The notes: a model not told the origin generated them from the letters alone. Positions 1 to 12,896 are shown, numbered from the stretch's first letter. The stretch is 64,000 nt of DNA from Pseudomonas sp. CAN1 (GCF_030462585.1 NZ_JASMRU010000011.1:62001-126000), one strand, 5' to 3'. Numbers and translations: made by a program.

Positions 1-30
1 GATAGCATCGATCAGTTCCGACTTGTTCAC
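1..30 (-). CDS. hupB: DNA-binding protein HU-beta, first 10 codons only
   Basis: The complement of the first 30 bases reads GTG then codons for NKSELIDAI, the invariant start of Pseudomonas HU-beta, a small histone-like nucleoid protein. The start codon is GTG, preceded at about 8 bases by an AAGGGG ribosome-binding site. Only the N-terminus lies in the window; the rest runs off the left edge. The position directly downstream of lon is the usual one in gamma-proteobacteria, which supports the call despite the short length. Confidence 0.85.
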   Translation of the reverse strand, partial: MNKSELIDAI

Positions 31-124
31 TCTAAGTCCCCTTATTTCTGTTGAGTATGTTTCTATGTGTTAGGTGTAAGCAAAAGCAGGTGTTGGTTTG
101 CCATCTGACAAAGCAAGTGCCGCT

Positions 125-153
125 TTATAACAAGGGCTCAAAAACAGTGTCAA
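125..153 (-). promoter_or_regulatory. sigma70 promoter of hupB
   Basis: On the minus strand TTGACA (153-148) is followed after exactly 17 bases by TTATAA (130-125). The start of transcription would fall near 118, leaving a leader of roughly 90 bases before the hupB GTG. Its position in the lon-hupB gap means hupB can be expressed independently of the heat-shock-controlled lon. Confidence 0.75.
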
Positions 154-166
154 GAAAGCCCCCCAA

Positions 167-2563
167 CTAATGCGTGCTGATTCGCTCCTTGGAATCAGAC
201 TCGCGCTTCTCATCCTTTGCAACCATCTCGGGAGCCGCATCGGGCAAGGGCTCCGGGGCGTATTGCAGCGCAATTTGCAGGACTTCGTCAATCCATTTAA
301 CCGGTTTAATAACGAGATCGGCCTTAATATTATCCGGAATTTCCCTAAGGTCTCGTACGTTTTCCTCGGGAATGATCACAGTCTTGATTCCACCCCGGTG
401 CGCGGCGAGAAGTTTTTCCTTCAGCCCACCGATGGCCAGGACCTGACCACGCAGGGTGATTTCGCCGGTCATGGCAACGTCCGCCCGGACCGGAATCTGG
501 GTGATCGCCGAGACCAGTGCCGTGCACATGCCGATGCCCGCGCTAGGGCCGTCCTTGGGCGTCGCGCCCTCCGGAACGTGGATGTGGATATCGTGCTTTT
601 CGTGGAAGTCCGAGGCGATGCCCAGGCTCTTCGAACGGCTGCGAACCACGGTCAGCGCGGCAGTGATGGACTCCGCCATGACCTCGCCCAGCGAGCCGGT
701 CTTGGTCAGTGCACCCTTGCCGGGAACCATGGCTGATTCGATGGTCAGCAATTCGCCACCCACCTGAGTCCAGGCGAGGCCGGTCACCTGGCCGATCTGG
801 TCCTGCTGCTCGGCCAGCCCGTAGCGGAACTTGCGCACACCCAGGTAGTTTTCCAGCGAATCCGCGGTCGCCACGGCGTCGATACGCTTGGCCTTGCCGC
901 CGTCCTTCACCGCCTTGCGGCAAACCTTGGCAATCTGCCGCTCAAGGCTGCGCACACCGGCTTCGCGGGTGTAATAGCGAATGATGTCACGGGTAGCCGA
1001 CTCTTCGAAGAGCAGCTCGTCCTTCTTGAGACCATTGGCCGCAGTCTGTTTCGGTACAAGATATTTCGCGGCGATGTTGACCTTCTCATCCTCGGTGTAG
1101 CCCGGCAGGCGGATGACTTCCATGCGGTCCAGCAGCGCTGCCGGAATGTTCATGGAGTTCGCCGTGCAGAGGAACATCACGTCGGAGAGGTCGTAGTCCA
1201 CTTCGAGGTAGTGGTCGTTGAAATTGTGGTTCTGCTCCGGATCGAGCACTTCCAGCAGCGCCGACGCGGGGTCGCCGCGCATGTCGCTGCCCATCTTGTC
1301 GATCTCGTCGAGCAGGAACAGCGGGTTGCGCACGCCGACCTTGGTCATTTTCTGAATCAGACGACCGGGCATGGAACCGATGTAGGTACGGCGGTGACCG
1401 CGAATCTCGGCCTCGTCACGCACGCCACCCAGGGCCATGCGCACGAACTTGCGGTTGGTCGCGCGGGCGATGGACTCGGCCAGCGAGGTCTTGCCTACAC
1501 CGGGCGGGCCTACCAGGCACAGGACCGGGCCCTTGAGCTTCTTCACGCGCTTCTGCACGGCGAGATACTCGAGGATGCGTTCCTTGACCTCTTCCAGGCC
1601 GTAGTGGTCGGCATCGAGGATGTCCTCGGCCTTGTCCAGGTCGTGGCGCACCTTGCTCTCGGCCTTCCACGGCACATTCACCAGCCAGTCGATGTAGGAA
1701 CGCACCACGGTCGCCTCGGCGGACATCGGCGACATCTGCTTGAGCTTGTTCAGCTCGGCAGTGGCCTTGGCCATGGCTTCCTTGGTCAGGCCGGCAGCGT
1801 CGATGCGCTTCTTCAGCTCCTCGACTTCGTTGTGGCCTTCGTCGATGTCACCCAGCTCTTTCTGGATGGCCTTCATCTGCTCGTTGAGGTAGTACTCGCG
1901 CTGGCTGCGCTCCATCTGCTTCTTCACGCGGCCGCGGATGCGCTTCTCGACCTGCAGCAGGTCGATCTCGGCATCCAGCATGGCCAGCACGTGCTCGACG
2001 CGGGCGGACAGCTCGGTGATCTCGAGGATTTCCTGCTTCTGCTCGATCTTCAGCGCCATGTGCGCGGCCATGGTGTCTACCAGACGGCCGGGCTCATCGA
2101 TGCTGTTGAGCGAGGACAGGACTTCGGCCGGGACTTTCTTGCCCAGCTGCACATACTGCTCGAACTGGCTGAGCAGGCTGCGGGTGAAGACTTCGGATTC
2201 GCGCTCGCCGACGGTTGCCTCGTCGATGATCGAGACTTCGGCGCGGCAATAGGCTTCTTCATCGATGAAACGCTCGACCTGACCACGCTGCTCACCCTCT
2301 ACCAGCACCTTGACGGTGCCGTCGGGCAGCTTCAGCAGTTGCAGGACGGTGGCCACGGTACCCATGCGGTACAGGCCGTCCGCGCCCGGGTCGTCGTCAG
2401 CCGGATTCTTCTGTGCCAGCAACAGGATCTGCTTGTCGCCGGTCATGGCGGCCTCGAGGGCCTCGATGGATTTCTCACGTCCCACGAACAGCGGGATGAC
2501 CATGTGCGGATACACCACTACGTCACGCAGGGGCAGCAGGGGCAACTCGACGAGTGTTTTCAT
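167..2563 (-). CDS. lon: ATP-dependent protease Lon
   Basis: Cytosolic AAA+ serine protease that degrades misfolded and regulatory proteins. At 798 residues it is complete (the E. coli protein has 784). The N-terminal substrate domain opens with ELPLLPLRDVVVYPHM; the ATPase carries Walker A GPPGVGKT at 352-359 and Walker B LFLLDEID; the protease domain has the catalytic Ser674 in KDGPSAGIGM and Lys717 in GGLKEKLLA. The last 25 or so residues are charged and not conserved. It lies downstream of clpX but behind its own terminator and sigma32-like promoter, so heat shock control independent of clpPX is expected. Confidence 0.98.
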   Translation of the reverse strand: MKTLVELPLLPLRDVVVYPHMVIPLFVGREKSIEALEAAMTGDKQILLLAQKNPADDDPGADGLYRMGTVATVLQLLKLPDGTVKVLVEGEQRGQVERFIDEEAYCRAEVSIIDEATVGERESEVFTRSLLSQFEQYVQLGKKVPAEVLSSLNSIDEPGRLVDTMAAHMALKIEQKQEILEITELSARVEHVLAMLDAEIDLLQVEKRIRGRVKKQMERSQREYYLNEQMKAIQKELGDIDEGHNEVEELKKRIDAAGLTKEAMAKATAELNKLKQMSPMSAEATVVRSYIDWLVNVPWKAESKVRHDLDKAEDILDADHYGLEEVKERILEYLAVQKRVKKLKGPVLCLVGPPGVGKTSLAESIARATNRKFVRMALGGVRDEAEIRGHRRTYIGSMPGRLIQKMTKVGVRNPLFLLDEIDKMGSDMRGDPASALLEVLDPEQNHNFNDHYLEVDYDLSDVMFLCTANSMNIPAALLDRMEVIRLPGYTEDEKVNIAAKYLVPKQTAANGLKKDELLFEESATRDIIRYYTREAGVRSLERQIAKVCRKAVKDGGKAKRIDAVATADSLENYLGVRKFRYGLAEQQDQIGQVTGLAWTQVGGELLTIESAMVPGKGALTKTGSLGEVMAESITAALTVVRSRSKSLGIASDFHEKHDIHIHVPEGATPKDGPSAGIGMCTALVSAITQIPVRADVAMTGEITLRGQVLAIGGLKEKLLAAHRGGIKTVIIPEENVRDLREIPDNIKADLVIKPVKWIDEVLQIALQYAPEPLPDAAPEMVAKDEKRESDSKERISTH

Positions 2564-2621
2564 GATATTCGGCTCTACAGCGGCACTTGGCCAAAACGAT
2601 GGGATTGGACCCTTCGGCCTA

Positions 2622-2650
2622 AGATGGGGTTAGGACTGGGAAAAAACAAG
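2622..2650 (-). promoter_or_regulatory. sigma32 heat-shock promoter of lon
   Basis: Minus strand: CTTGTTT (2650-2644), a 14-base spacer, then CCCCATCT (2629-2622). This matches the RpoH consensus CTTGAAA / CCCCATNT in the core CTTG and in the whole -10 element. It leaves a leader of about 50 bases before the lon ATG at 2563. Confidence 0.8.
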
Positions 2651-2664
2651 CGCGGTAGATGGGA

Positions 2665-2692
2665 AGAAAAAAGGGGCCGCTAGGGCCCCTTC
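2665..2692 (-). terminator. intrinsic terminator after clpX
   Basis: On the minus strand GGGGCC, loop CTAGC, GGCCCC is followed by six T residues. It starts 5 bases after the clpX stop and separates clpPX from lon. Confidence 0.85.
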
Positions 2693-2697
2693 TGGTT

Positions 2698-3978
2698 TCA
2701 GGCGTCAGGCGCGGCCTTGGCCGGCTGCTCGGTGTTCTCGTAGATCAGCAGCGGCTGGGACGAGCCCTCGATGACGCTTTCGTCGATGACGACCTTGCTG
2801 ACATCGTTCTGCGAGGGGATCTCGTACATGGTGTCGAGCAGGATGCCTTCGAGGATCGAACGCAGGCCACGGGCACCGGTCTTGCGCTCCAGCGCGCGAC
2901 GGGCGACGGCCTTGAGCGCGTCCGGACGGAACTCGAGGTCCACGCCTTCCATTTCGAAGAGCTTGGCGTACTGCTTGGTCAGCGCGTTCTTCGGCTCGGT
3001 GAGAATCTGCATCAAGGCAGCTTCGTCCAGCTCTTCCAGCGTCGCGATGATCGGCAGGCGACCGACGAACTCGGGGATCAGGCCGAATTTCACCAGATCT
3101 TCCGGCTCGACCTCACGCAGCGCATCGCCCACCTTCTTGCCCGCTTCCTGGCTGCGAACCTCGGCGTTGAAGCCGATGCCGCCCTTGGTGGAACGGTTCT
3201 GGATGACCTTTTCCAGGCCAGCGAACGCGCCACCGCAGATGAACAGGATGTTGCGGGTATCGACCTGCAGGAATTCCTGCTGCGGGTGCTTGCGGCCGCC
3301 CTGGGGCGGTACGGAAGCCACGGTGCCTTCGATCAGCTTCAGCAGGGCCTGCTGAACGCCTTCGCCGGACACGTCGCGGGTGATCGACGGGTTGTCGGAT
3401 TTGCGCGAGATCTTGTCGATTTCGTCGATATAGACGATGCCCATCTGGGCCTTCTCGACGTCGTAGTCGCACTTCTGCAGCAGCTTCTGGATGATGTTCT
3501 CGACATCCTCGCCCACGTAGCCAGCCTCGGTGAGGGTGGTGGCGTCGGCAATGGTGAACGGAACATTGAGCAGACGCGCCAGGGTCTCGGCGAGCAGGGT
3601 CTTGCCCGAGCCGGTCGGCCCGATCAGCAGGATGTTGCTCTTGCCGAGTTCGACGTCGTCCTTGCGCTCACGCTGGTTCAGGCGCTTGTAGTGGTTGTAC
3701 ACCGCTACTGCCAGGGTTTTCTTGGCACGTTCCTGGCCGATCACGTACTGATCGAGGATGGTGCGGATCTCTTTCGGCGCCGGAAGCTTGTGCGCACTGC
3801 TCTCCGCCTGTGCTTCCTGCACCTCCTCACGGATGATGTCATTGCACAGGTCGACGCACTCGTCGCAGATAAAGACCGAGGGGCCGGCAATCAACTTGCG
3901 CACTTCGTGCTGGCTTTTGCCGCAGAAGGAGCAATACAGCAGCTTGCCGTTGTCCTCGCCGTTGCGGGTGTCAGTCAT
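2698..3978 (-). CDS. clpX: ClpX, ATPase subunit of the ClpXP protease
   Basis: AAA+ unfoldase that feeds substrates into ClpP. Of several upstream in-frame starts I chose the ATG at 3978 ([12 protein letters not shown]), which gives 426 residues, the family length, and places the zinc-binding domain correctly: Cys16, Cys19, Cys38 and Cys41. Walker A is GPTGSGKT, Walker [11 protein letters not shown], sensor region [10 protein letters not shown]. It follows clpP by 107 bases on the same strand and ends at its own terminator. Confidence 0.97.
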   Translation of the reverse strand: MTDTRNGEDNGKLLYCSFCGKSQHEVRKLIAGPSVFICDECVDLCNDIIREEVQEAQAESSAHKLPAPKEIRTILDQYVIGQERAKKTLAVAVYNHYKRLNQRERKDDVELGKSNILLIGPTGSGKTLLAETLARLLNVPFTIADATTLTEAGYVGEDVENIIQKLLQKCDYDVEKAQMGIVYIDEIDKISRKSDNPSITRDVSGEGVQQALLKLIEGTVASVPPQGGRKHPQQEFLQVDTRNILFICGGAFAGLEKVIQNRSTKGGIGFNAEVRSQEAGKKVGDALREVEPEDLVKFGLIPEFVGRLPIIATLEELDEAALMQILTEPKNALTKQYAKLFEMEGVDLEFRPDALKAVARRALERKTGARGLRSILEGILLDTMYEIPSQNDVSKVVIDESVIEGSSQPLLIYENTEQPAKAAPDA

Positions 3979-4085
3979 TCGATCGTTCCAATCGGGGATA
4001 TACGTGAAGGACAAGATGAAGGCATTCGCAGGCATTTTCAAGCCCGCGAGCGGCCGGATTACCGGCCGCGGTACTGCGGGGAGAC

Positions 4086-4724
<639 letters not shown>

Positions 4725-4766
4725 GTCCGACGATCACTCCCTAATAAAAAGTCATGTCTCTATAGA

Positions 4767-4797
4767 CGCACAAGCCAGCCCGAAGGCTGGCTTGTGA
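4767..4797 (-). other. stem-loop in the tig-clpP gap
   Basis: An uninterrupted hairpin (AAGCCAGCC, loop TTCG, GGCTGGCTT, extended by CAC/GTG) lies 20 bases after tig. It has no T-run after the stem, so it is more likely an attenuator or mRNA 3' protector than a full terminator. Confidence 0.5.
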
Positions 4798-4817
4798 CAA
4801 TCGAACGAAGCGCTGGA

Positions 4818-6128
4818 TCAGGCTGCTTGCGGAGCTTCTGCAGGCTTGACCGCGTCTTCGTAGGATACCTGCTTGTCGGTCACATTGGCCTTCTGCAGGA
4901 CAGTATCTACAACTTGTTCTTCCAGTACAACCGAACGGACTTCGTTCAGTTGCTGGTCGTTCTTGTAGTACCAGGCAACAACTTGTTCCGGCTCCTGATA
5001 AGCGGAAGCCATCTCTTCGATCATTTCGCGAACGCGGGCTTCATCAGCCTTCAGCTCGTGCTGCTTGACCAGCTCGGCGACGATCAGACCCAGCACGACG
5101 CGGCGCTTGGCCTGCTCTTCGAACAGCTCGGCCGGCAGTTGATCGGGCTTGATGTTGCCACCGAACTGCTGGACGGCCTGCACGCGCAGACGGTTCACTT
5201 CGTTGCCGATCAGGGCCTTCGGAACTTCGATCGGGTTGGTCTCGACCAGACCTTCCATCACCTGGTTCTTCACCTTGGACTTGATGGCCTGACGCAGTTC
5301 ACGCTCCATGTTCTTGCGAACTTCGGTGCGGAAGCCTTCCAGGGTGCTTTCCTTCACGCCGAACAGAGCGAAGAACTCTTCGTTCAGTTCCGGCAGCTTC
5401 GGCTCGGCGACGCTGTTGACGGTAGCGGTGAACTCGGCGGCCTTGCCGGCCAGGTCCAGGTTCTGATAGTCCTCGGGGAAGGTCACGTTCAGAACGCGCT
5501 CTTCGCCGGCCTTGGCGCCGACCAGGCCTTCTTCGAAGCCCGGGATCATGCGGCCGGAGCCCAGCACCAGCAGGGTGCCCTTGGCGGAACCGCCAGCGAA
5601 GGCTTCGCCGTCGATCTTGCCGACGAAGTCGATGTTTACCTGGTCGTCGTTCTGAGCGGCGCGGTCAACGGCTTCGAAGCGGGTGTTCTGCTTGCGCAGG
5701 ATTTCCAGCATGTTGTCGAGATCGGCGTCAGCCACATCGGCCTGCAGGCGCTCGACCTTGATGCCGTCGAAACCGGCAACCTGGAACTCGGGGAAGACTT
5801 CGAAGGTAGCGATGTACTCGAGGCCCTTCTCCTTTTCGAACACTTTCGGCTCGACGGAGGGGGAGCCTGCCGGGTTCAGCTTCTGCTCGACCACGGCTTC
5901 GTAGAAGGTTTCCTGGATCAGGTCACCGAGGGCTTCCTGACGAGCGGCGGCTTCGTAGCGCTGACGGATCACGCTCATCGGCACCTTGCCGGGACGGAAG
6001 CCAGGAACCTTGGCGCGACGAGCAGTCTGCTGCAGACGCTTGTTGACTTCGGTCTCGATGCGCTCGGCCGGCACGCCAACAGTCATGCGGCGCTCAAGAG
6101 CGGAGGTGCTTTCAACGGAAACTTGCAT
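4818..6128 (-). CDS. tig: trigger factor
   Basis: Ribosome-associated chaperone and peptidyl-prolyl isomerase. The start is the ATG at 6128 ([17 protein letters not shown]), giving 436 residues as in other pseudomonads; an ATG 90 bases upstream would add a tail unlike the family. The N-terminal ribosome-binding signature is [10 protein letters not shown], where the family has GFRxGKxP; the FKBP-type domain includes [14 protein letters not shown]; the C-terminal chaperone arms fill the rest. First gene of the tig-clpP-clpX series, so folding and degradation factors are transcribed in order. Confidence 0.97.
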   Translation of the reverse strand: MQVSVESTSALERRMTVGVPAERIETEVNKRLQQTARRAKVPGFRPGKVPMSVIRQRYEAAARQEALGDLIQETFYEAVVEQKLNPAGSPSVEPKVFEKEKGLEYIATFEVFPEFQVAGFDGIKVERLQADVADADLDNMLEILRKQNTRFEAVDRAAQNDDQVNIDFVGKIDGEAFAGGSAKGTLLVLGSGRMIPGFEEGLVGAKAGEERVLNVTFPEDYQNLDLAGKAAEFTATVNSVAEPKLPELNEEFFALFGVKESTLEGFRTEVRKNMERELRQAIKSKVKNQVMEGLVETNPIEVPKALIGNEVNRLRVQAVQQFGGNIKPDQLPAELFEEQAKRRVVLGLIVAELVKQHELKADEARVREMIEEMASAYQEPEQVVAWYYKNDQQLNEVRSVVLEEQVVDTVLQKANVTDKQVSYEDAVKPAEAPQAA

Positions 6129-6270
6129 GGATATTCCTCGTGGCACAGACGTAAGCCGGTCCTTCCGGCTCCCAGAATCAAGGGCAAGCATTCTAGTAGC
6201 TAGAAATGCAGAAGTCACCCTGAGTGGAAGCTGCGGAAATTCACGGATGCGAGAGCTTATGGAAAGAAGA

Positions 6271-6355
6271 TGGTGCGGACGGAGAGACTCGAACTCTCAC
6301 AGCTTGCGCCACCGGAACCTAAATCCGGCGTGTCTACCAATTTCACCACGTCCGC
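6271..6355 (-). tRNA. tRNA-Leu (anticodon UAG)
   Basis: The complement folds as a class II tRNA: acceptor GCGGACG pairs with CGTCCGC, anticodon stem CCGGA/TCCGG holds loop TTTAGGT, and a long variable arm follows. CCA is encoded. The last of three tRNAs transcribed leftwards. Confidence 0.95.
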
Positions 6356-6407
6356 AGGGTACCGCAGAAACGAAAACGCCAGGCTCTGGGCCTGGCGCTT
6401 CGGAATA

Positions 6408-6484
6408 TGGGGTGGACGATGGGAATCGAACCCACGACACCAGGAGCCACAATCCTGTGCTCTACCAACTGAGCTACGCCCACC
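6408..6484 (-). tRNA. tRNA-His (anticodon GUG)
   Basis: Complement reads GGTGGGCGTAGCTCAGTTGG from the extra 5' G (position -1) typical of tRNA-His; the anticodon loop carries GTG, the discriminator is C and CCA is encoded. Cloverleaf arms are all present. Confidence 0.95.
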
Positions 6485-6514
6485 ATATTACATTTGCTTG
6501 TACCGAACGCCACT

Positions 6515-6591
6515 TGGCGCACCCGGCAGGACTCGAACCTGCGACCATCCGCTTAGAAGGCGGATGCTCTATCCAGCTGAGCTACGGGCGC
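6515..6591 (-). tRNA. tRNA-Arg (anticodon UCU)
   Basis: Complement starts GCGCCCGTAGCTCAGCTGG; the anticodon loop CTTCTAA gives UCU, reading the rare AGA codon. Acceptor GCGCCCG pairs with CGGGTGC and GCCA ends the molecule. First gene of the tRNA cluster. Confidence 0.95.
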
Positions 6592-6692
6592 TTTAGTGGC
6601 TGCAACCCTTGCTAAGCAGACTCAGTGGAAACCACCGAATCGGTTGGCACCGCCTCTTTCGTGTTTCAGGCTGTGCTCGGCAAGCGGGGCGC

Positions 6693-6721
6693 ATGTTATC
6701 GATGAGGCCATACCCCGTCAA
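6693..6721 (-). promoter_or_regulatory. promoter of the tRNA-Arg/His/Leu cluster
   Basis: Minus strand TTGACG (6721-6716), 17-base spacer, TAACAT (6698-6693), followed by a GC-rich discriminator GCGCCCCGC as in stringently controlled stable-RNA promoters. It lies about 100 bases before tRNA-Arg, leaving a 5' leader to be trimmed. Confidence 0.75.
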
Positions 6722-6854
6722 CAACTTTTTTAAAAAAAATTCAAAGAGATAAAGGAGTTACGCCAAATCAGGGGCTGCCGCCTTTGCCTTATGGAGGCAG
6801 CGTGCGAAAATGCGCGCCTTCTTTTCACCCGCCTTATATGGTTATCCCCCCGAC

Positions 6855-7709
6855 ATGACTGCAAAACTGATCGACGGCAAAGCGATCGCCGCCAGCCTCC
6901 GCCAGCAGATTGGCCAACGCGTCAATGAACGCCGCCAGCAAGGACTGCGCATCCCCGGCCTGGCAGTGATCCTGGTCGGCAGCGATCCCGCCTCTCAGGT
7001 CTATGTCGCGCACAAGCGCAAGGACTGCGAGGAGGTCGGCTTCCTCTCCCAGGCGTACGACCTGCCCGCCAGCACCACCCAGGAAGAACTGGCGGCGCTG
7101 ATCGACCGCCTGAACGCCGACCCGGCCATCGACGGCATCCTCGTGCAACTGCCCCTCCCCGCCCACCTCGACGCCTCCCAGCTGCTGGAACGCATCAGCC
7201 CGGACAAGGACGTGGACGGCTTCCACCCCTTCAACATCGGCCGCCTGGCCCAGCGCATCCCGCTGCTGCGTCCCTGCACCCCGAAAGGCATCATGACCCT
7301 GCTGCAGAGCACCGGCGTCGACCTGTACGGCATGGACGCAGTGGTAGTAGGCGCCTCGAACATCGTCGGCCGCCCCATGGCGCTGGAACTGCTGCTGGGC
7401 GGCTGCACTGTCACCGTGACCCACCGCTTCACCCGTGACCTGGCCGAGCACGTCCGCCGCGCCGACCTGGTGGTCGTGGCCGCCGGCAAGCCGGGCCTGG
7501 TCAAGGGCGAGTGGATCAAGGAAGGCGCCATCGTCATCGACGTGGGCATCAACCGCCAGGAAGACGGCAAGCTGGTCGGCGACGTGGAATACGCCGTGGC
7601 CGCCGAGCGCGCCAGCTGGATCACCCCGGTGCCGGGCGGCGTCGGCCCGATGACCCGCGCCTGCCTGCTGGAAAACACCCTGTACGCCGCCGAACACCTG
7701 CACACCTGA
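6855..7709 (+). CDS. folD: bifunctional methylenetetrahydrofolate dehydrogenase/cyclohydrolase
   Basis: FolD converts 5,10-methylene-THF to 10-formyl-THF in one-carbon metabolism, using NADP. The ATG at 6855 ([16 protein letters not shown]) gives 284 residues, the usual length; the reading frame is open further upstream but without family similarity. Visible signatures: the catalytic Lys in [13 protein letters not shown], the dinucleotide fold [14 protein letters not shown], and the C-terminal [11 protein letters not shown]. Transcribed away from the tRNAs and convergent with cysS, with a shared terminator between them. Confidence 0.97.
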   Translation: MTAKLIDGKAIAASLRQQIGQRVNERRQQGLRIPGLAVILVGSDPASQVYVAHKRKDCEEVGFLSQAYDLPASTTQEELAALIDRLNADPAIDGILVQLPLPAHLDASQLLERISPDKDVDGFHPFNIGRLAQRIPLLRPCTPKGIMTLLQSTGVDLYGMDAVVVGASNIVGRPMALELLLGGCTVTVTHRFTRDLAEHVRRADLVVVAAGKPGLVKGEWIKEGAIVIDVGINRQEDGKLVGDVEYAVAAERASWITPVPGGVGPMTRACLLENTLYAAEHLHT

Positions 7710-7726
7710 CAGGTTTTCGACGAGCA

Positions 7727-7757
7727 AGAAAAAGGCCGCTGATCAGCGGCCTTTTTC
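7727..7757. terminator. bidirectional terminator between folD and cysS
   Basis: AAAGGCCGCTGATCAGCGGCC is a perfect hairpin with A-run before and T-run after, so it can stop both convergent genes. Confidence 0.85.
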
Positions 7758-7772
7758 ATTTCCAGGAAAGCG

Positions 7773-9161
7773 TTACTCGGCGAGACGCCAGGTAGTGCCG
7801 CCCTTGCCGTCTTCCAGCACCACGCCCAGAGCGGTCAGCTCGTCACGGATGCGGTCGGATTCGCCCCAGTTCTTCGCCGCACGGGCATCCAGGCGCGCCT
7901 GGATCAGCGCTTCGACCTGTGCCGCATCGACCTTGCCAGCTGCGCCGGCCTGGAGGAACTCGTCGGCATCCAGCTGCAGCACGCCCAGCAGAGCACCCAG
8001 CTCACGCACGCGCGCCGCCAGCGCAGCCGCTGCCGCCGGATCGCTTTCGCGCAGACGGTTGACCTCACGGACCATCTCGAACAGCACGGCAACCGCTTCC
8101 GGCGTGCCGAAGTCGTCGTCCATCGCAACACTGAAGCGCTCGACGAACTCCTCGCCACCCGCAGCAGCCACCTGAGGCAGGCCGCGCAGCGCGGTGTAGA
8201 AACGCTCCAGCGCGCCCTTGGCTTCCTTCAGGTTGTCTTCGGAGTAGTTGATCGGGCTGCGGTAGTGACTGGACACCAGCAGGAAGCGCACGACTTCCGG
8301 GTGGTATTTCTCCAGCACCTCGCGGATGGTGAAGAAGTTGCCCAGGGACTTGGACATCTTCTCGCCATCCACGCGCACCGCACCGGCGTGCATCCAGCTG
8401 GCCGCATAGAGCTTGCCGGTAGCCGCTTCGCTCTGGGCAATCTCGTTCTCGTGGTGCGGGAACACCAGGTCCGGACCGCCGCCATGGATGTCGAAGGTCT
8501 CGCCGAGGCAACAGGTGGACATCACCGAGCACTCGATGTGCCAGCCCGGACGCCCGGCGCCCCAGGGCGACTCCCAGCTCGGCTCGCCCGGCTTGGCGCC
8601 CTTCCAGAGCACGAAGTCCAGCGGGTCTTCCTTGGATTCATCGACCTCGATCCGCGCACCGATGCGCAGGTCTTCGATCTTCTTGCGCGAAAGCTTGCCG
8701 TAGCCGGCGAACTTGCCGACCCGGTAGTAGACGTCGCCGTTGCCCGGCGCGTAGGCGTAACCCTTGTCGATCAGGGTCTGGATCATCTCGTGCATACCGG
8801 CGATGTGGCCGGTGGCGCGCGGCTCGATGTCCGGACGCAGGACCGACAGGCGCGCCTCGTCTTCGTGCATCGCGGCGATCATGCGGGCGGTCAGGTCTTC
8901 GAACGATTCACCGTTCTCCTGGGCGCGCCGGATGATCTTGTCGTCGATGTCGGTGATGTTACGCACATAGGTCAGGTCATAACCGCGATGACGCAGCCAG
9001 CGGGCGATGACGTCGAACGCCACCATCACGCGGGCATGGCCGATGTGGCAGAAGTCGTACACGGTCATGCCGCACACGTACATGCGCACCTGGTTGCCCA
9101 CCAGCGGCTTGAAGCTGTCCTTGGTCTTGGACAGCGTGCTGTAGATCTGCAAGTCAGCCAT
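7773..9161 (-). CDS. cysS: cysteinyl-tRNA synthetase
   Basis: Class I aminoacyl-tRNA synthetase charging tRNA-Cys. The 462-residue length is normal. The HIGH motif appears as [10 protein letters not shown], the KMSKS loop as [10 protein letters not shown], and the zinc ligands are in [10 protein letters not shown], the CSVMSTCC stretch and PHHENE. It starts 3 bases after glnS ends, so the two synthetase genes are almost certainly one transcript. Confidence 0.97.
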   Translation of the reverse strand: MADLQIYSTLSKTKDSFKPLVGNQVRMYVCGMTVYDFCHIGHARVMVAFDVIARWLRHRGYDLTYVRNITDIDDKIIRRAQENGESFEDLTARMIAAMHEDEARLSVLRPDIEPRATGHIAGMHEMIQTLIDKGYAYAPGNGDVYYRVGKFAGYGKLSRKKIEDLRIGARIEVDESKEDPLDFVLWKGAKPGEPSWESPWGAGRPGWHIECSVMSTCCLGETFDIHGGGPDLVFPHHENEIAQSEAATGKLYAASWMHAGAVRVDGEKMSKSLGNFFTIREVLEKYHPEVVRFLLVSSHYRSPINYSEDNLKEAKGALERFYTALRGLPQVAAAGGEEFVERFSVAMDDDFGTPEAVAVLFEMVREVNRLRESDPAAAAALAARVRELGALLGVLQLDADEFLQAGAAGKVDAAQVEALIQARLDARAAKNWGESDRIRDELTALGVVLEDGKGGTTWRLAE

Positions 9162-9164
9162 CCG

Positions 9165-10847
<1,683 letters not shown>

Positions 10848-10968
10848 GGTGTCCTTGATCATGCTGGTGTTCGGCCAGGGTAGGCCAGCCAAACCAAAGC
10901 GCTTATCATAGCCGAAGCTGTCAACCCCCTGACAGGCCTTCTATTTCTACAAAGAGCGGAAATCCCTG

Positions 10969-11475
10969 ATGTCTACCACCGTCAAACTGCAGACCAACTT
11001 CGGCGATATCACCCTTGAACTGTTCGACGACAAGGCGCCGGAAACCGTGGCCAACTTCAAGGAGTACGTGAAGGCCGGCCACTACGACAACACCGTGTTC
11101 CACCGCGTGATCAACAACTTCATGATCCAGGGCGGCGGTTTCGAGCCGGGCATGAAGCAGAAGACCACCCGCAAGTCGATCAAGAACGAAGCCAACAATG
11201 GCGTCGGCAACAAGAACGGCACCGTTGCCATGGCCCGTACCATGGAGCCGCATTCGGCGAGCGCGCAGTTCTTCATCAACGTCGCCGACAACGACTTCCT
11301 CAACCACAGCGCGCCGACCGTACAGGGCTGGGGCTACTGCGTGTTCGGCGAAGTGAAGGACGGCATGGACGTGGTCAACAAGATCAAGACCGTCGCCACC
11401 ACCATGCGCTCCGGCCACCAGGACGTACCGGCCGACGACGTGATCATCGAGAAAGCAGAAGTCATCGGCGAGTGA
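10969..11475 (+). CDS. ppiB: cyclophilin-type peptidyl-prolyl isomerase B
   Basis: Cytoplasmic cyclophilin (no signal peptide) of 168 residues. The catalytic Arg and its surroundings are seen in [15 protein letters not shown] and the second active-site segment in [13 protein letters not shown]. The stop at 11475 lies 4 bases before lpxH, so the two genes are co-transcribed, as in P. aeruginosa. Confidence 0.96.
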   Translation: MSTTVKLQTNFGDITLELFDDKAPETVANFKEYVKAGHYDNTVFHRVINNFMIQGGGFEPGMKQKTTRKSIKNEANNGVGNKNGTVAMARTMEPHSASAQFFINVADNDFLNHSAPTVQGWGYCVFGEVKDGMDVVNKIKTVATTMRSGHQDVPADDVIIEKAEVIGE

Positions 11476-11479
11476 GTCG

Positions 11480-12202
11480 ATGAGCGTCCTGTTCATCTCG
11501 GACCTGCATCTTGAAGCGGAACGCCCGGATATCACCCGGGCGTTCTTGCATTTCCTCTCCACCCGCGCCCGCACGGCGCAGGCGCTGTACATCCTCGGTG
11601 ACTTCTTCGAAGCCTGGATCGGCGACGACGGTATGGACGAGTTCCAGCACTCCATCGCCCGCGCCCTGCGCGAGGTGTCCAACGGCGGCACGCGCATCTA
11701 CCTGATGCACGGCAACCGCGACTTCCTCATCGGCCAGGCGTTCTGCCGCGAAGCCAGCTGCACGCTGCTGCGCGACCCGAGCCTGATCGACCTGGGCGGC
11801 GAGAAGGTCCTGCTGATGCACGGCGACAGCCTGTGCACCCTCGACGTGGCCTACATGAAGCTGCGCCGCTGGCTGCGCAACCCGCTGACCCTGTTCATCC
11901 TGCGCAACCTGCCGCTGGCCACCCGCCACAAGCTGGCGCGCAAGCTGCGCAAGGAAAGCCGCGCGCAGACCCGCATGAAGGCCAGCGACATCGTCGACGT
12001 CACCCCGGCGGAAGTGGAGAAGATCATGCGCGACAAGGGCGTGCGCATCCTGATCCACGGCCACACCCATCGCCCTGCCGTCCACGAGCTGGAAATCGAC
12101 GGCCGCCCCGCACGGCGCATCGTCCTCGGCGACTGGGACCGCCAGGGCTGGGCGTTGGAGGCTGACGACCAGGGAATGCAGCAGGCGCCCTTCGCGTTCT
12201 GA
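11480..12202 (+). CDS. lpxH: UDP-2,3-diacylglucosamine pyrophosphohydrolase
   Basis: Lipid A pathway enzyme that releases UMP from UDP-2,3-diacylglucosamine to form lipid X, at the inner face of the cytoplasmic membrane. The 240-residue protein has every metallophosphoesterase block: [34 protein letters not shown] and HGHTHRP. Basic amphipathic helices around residues 125-150 ([17 protein letters not shown]) fit membrane association. Second gene after ppiB, ended by a shared terminator with the convergent miaE. Confidence 0.96.
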   Translation: MSVLFISDLHLEAERPDITRAFLHFLSTRARTAQALYILGDFFEAWIGDDGMDEFQHSIARALREVSNGGTRIYLMHGNRDFLIGQAFCREASCTLLRDPSLIDLGGEKVLLMHGDSLCTLDVAYMKLRRWLRNPLTLFILRNLPLATRHKLARKLRKESRAQTRMKASDIVDVTPAEVEKIMRDKGVRILIHGHTHRPAVHELEIDGRPARRIVLGDWDRQGWALEADDQGMQQAPFAF

Positions 12203-12240
12203 GCAGAACAGCAGACTCAAATCCTCCTGCAAAGAGCAAA

Positions 12241-12269
12241 GAAAAAGCGCCCGGTTGGGCGCTTTTTTC
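12241..12269. terminator. bidirectional terminator between lpxH and miaE
   Basis: GCGCCC, loop GGTT, GGGCGC flanked by an A-run on the left and a run of six T on the right. Confidence 0.85.
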
Positions 12270-12284
12270 ATTTCGGCGGACGAC

Positions 12285-12896
12285 TCAGGCCGCCTGCTCC
12301 AGCGGCACGCCGCTATGGAAGCGGAACTCGCTGTCCGGCGACTGGATCAGGCCCGCCTCCACCTCACGAATCTCCGCCACGCGGCGGTCGATGTCGGCGT
12401 CATCGCCATAGCGACGCGCCAGGCTCAGGTAGCCCTGGAAGTGCCGCGCCTCGGATTTCAGCAGCGAGCCGTAGAACTTCGCCAGGTCGGCGTCCAGGTG
12501 ATCCACCAGCGCAGCGAAGCGCTCGCAGCTGCGGCATTCGATGAAGGCGCCGACGACCAGGGTATCCACCAGCTTCTGCGGCTCGTGATTGCGCACCACG
12601 GTGCGCAGGCTGGCGGCGTAGCGGCCGGCGGAGATCGGCCGCAGCGGGATGCCGCGCTTCTTCATGATCGCCAGCACCTGTTCGTGGTGGCGCAACTCCT
12701 CGCGGGCCAGGCGCGACATGAAGTTCACCAGCTCCTCGTGGGCGCTGTACTTGGCGATCAGGGCCAGGGCCGTGCTGGCGGCCTTGAACTCGTTGTTCTT
12801 GTGGTCGATCAGCATCACTGCCTGATCCCGCAGCGCGGCTTCCACCCACGCATCCGGCGTGGCACAACCGAGGAATTCCCTGATTTCAGACAGCAT
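12285..12896 (-). CDS. miaE: tRNA-(ms2io6A) hydroxylase MiaE
   Basis: Non-heme diiron monooxygenase that hydroxylates the isopentenyl group of ms2i6A37 in tRNA. With the ATG at 12896 (MLSEIREFLG) the protein has 203 residues, the family size. Ferritin-like diiron ligands are recognisable as the pair in LAREELRHHEQV and the later KSEARHFQGYL. Convergent with lpxH; the 206-base gap to the next gene serves as a divergent promoter region. Confidence 0.9.
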   Translation of the reverse strand: MLSEIREFLGCATPDAWVEAALRDQAVMLIDHKNNEFKAASTALALIAKYSAHEELVNFMSRLAREELRHHEQVLAIMKKRGIPLRPISAGRYAASLRTVVRNHEPQKLVDTLVVGAFIECRSCERFAALVDHLDADLAKFYGSLLKSEARHFQGYLSLARRYGDDADIDRRVAEIREVEAGLIQSPDSEFRFHSGVPLEQAA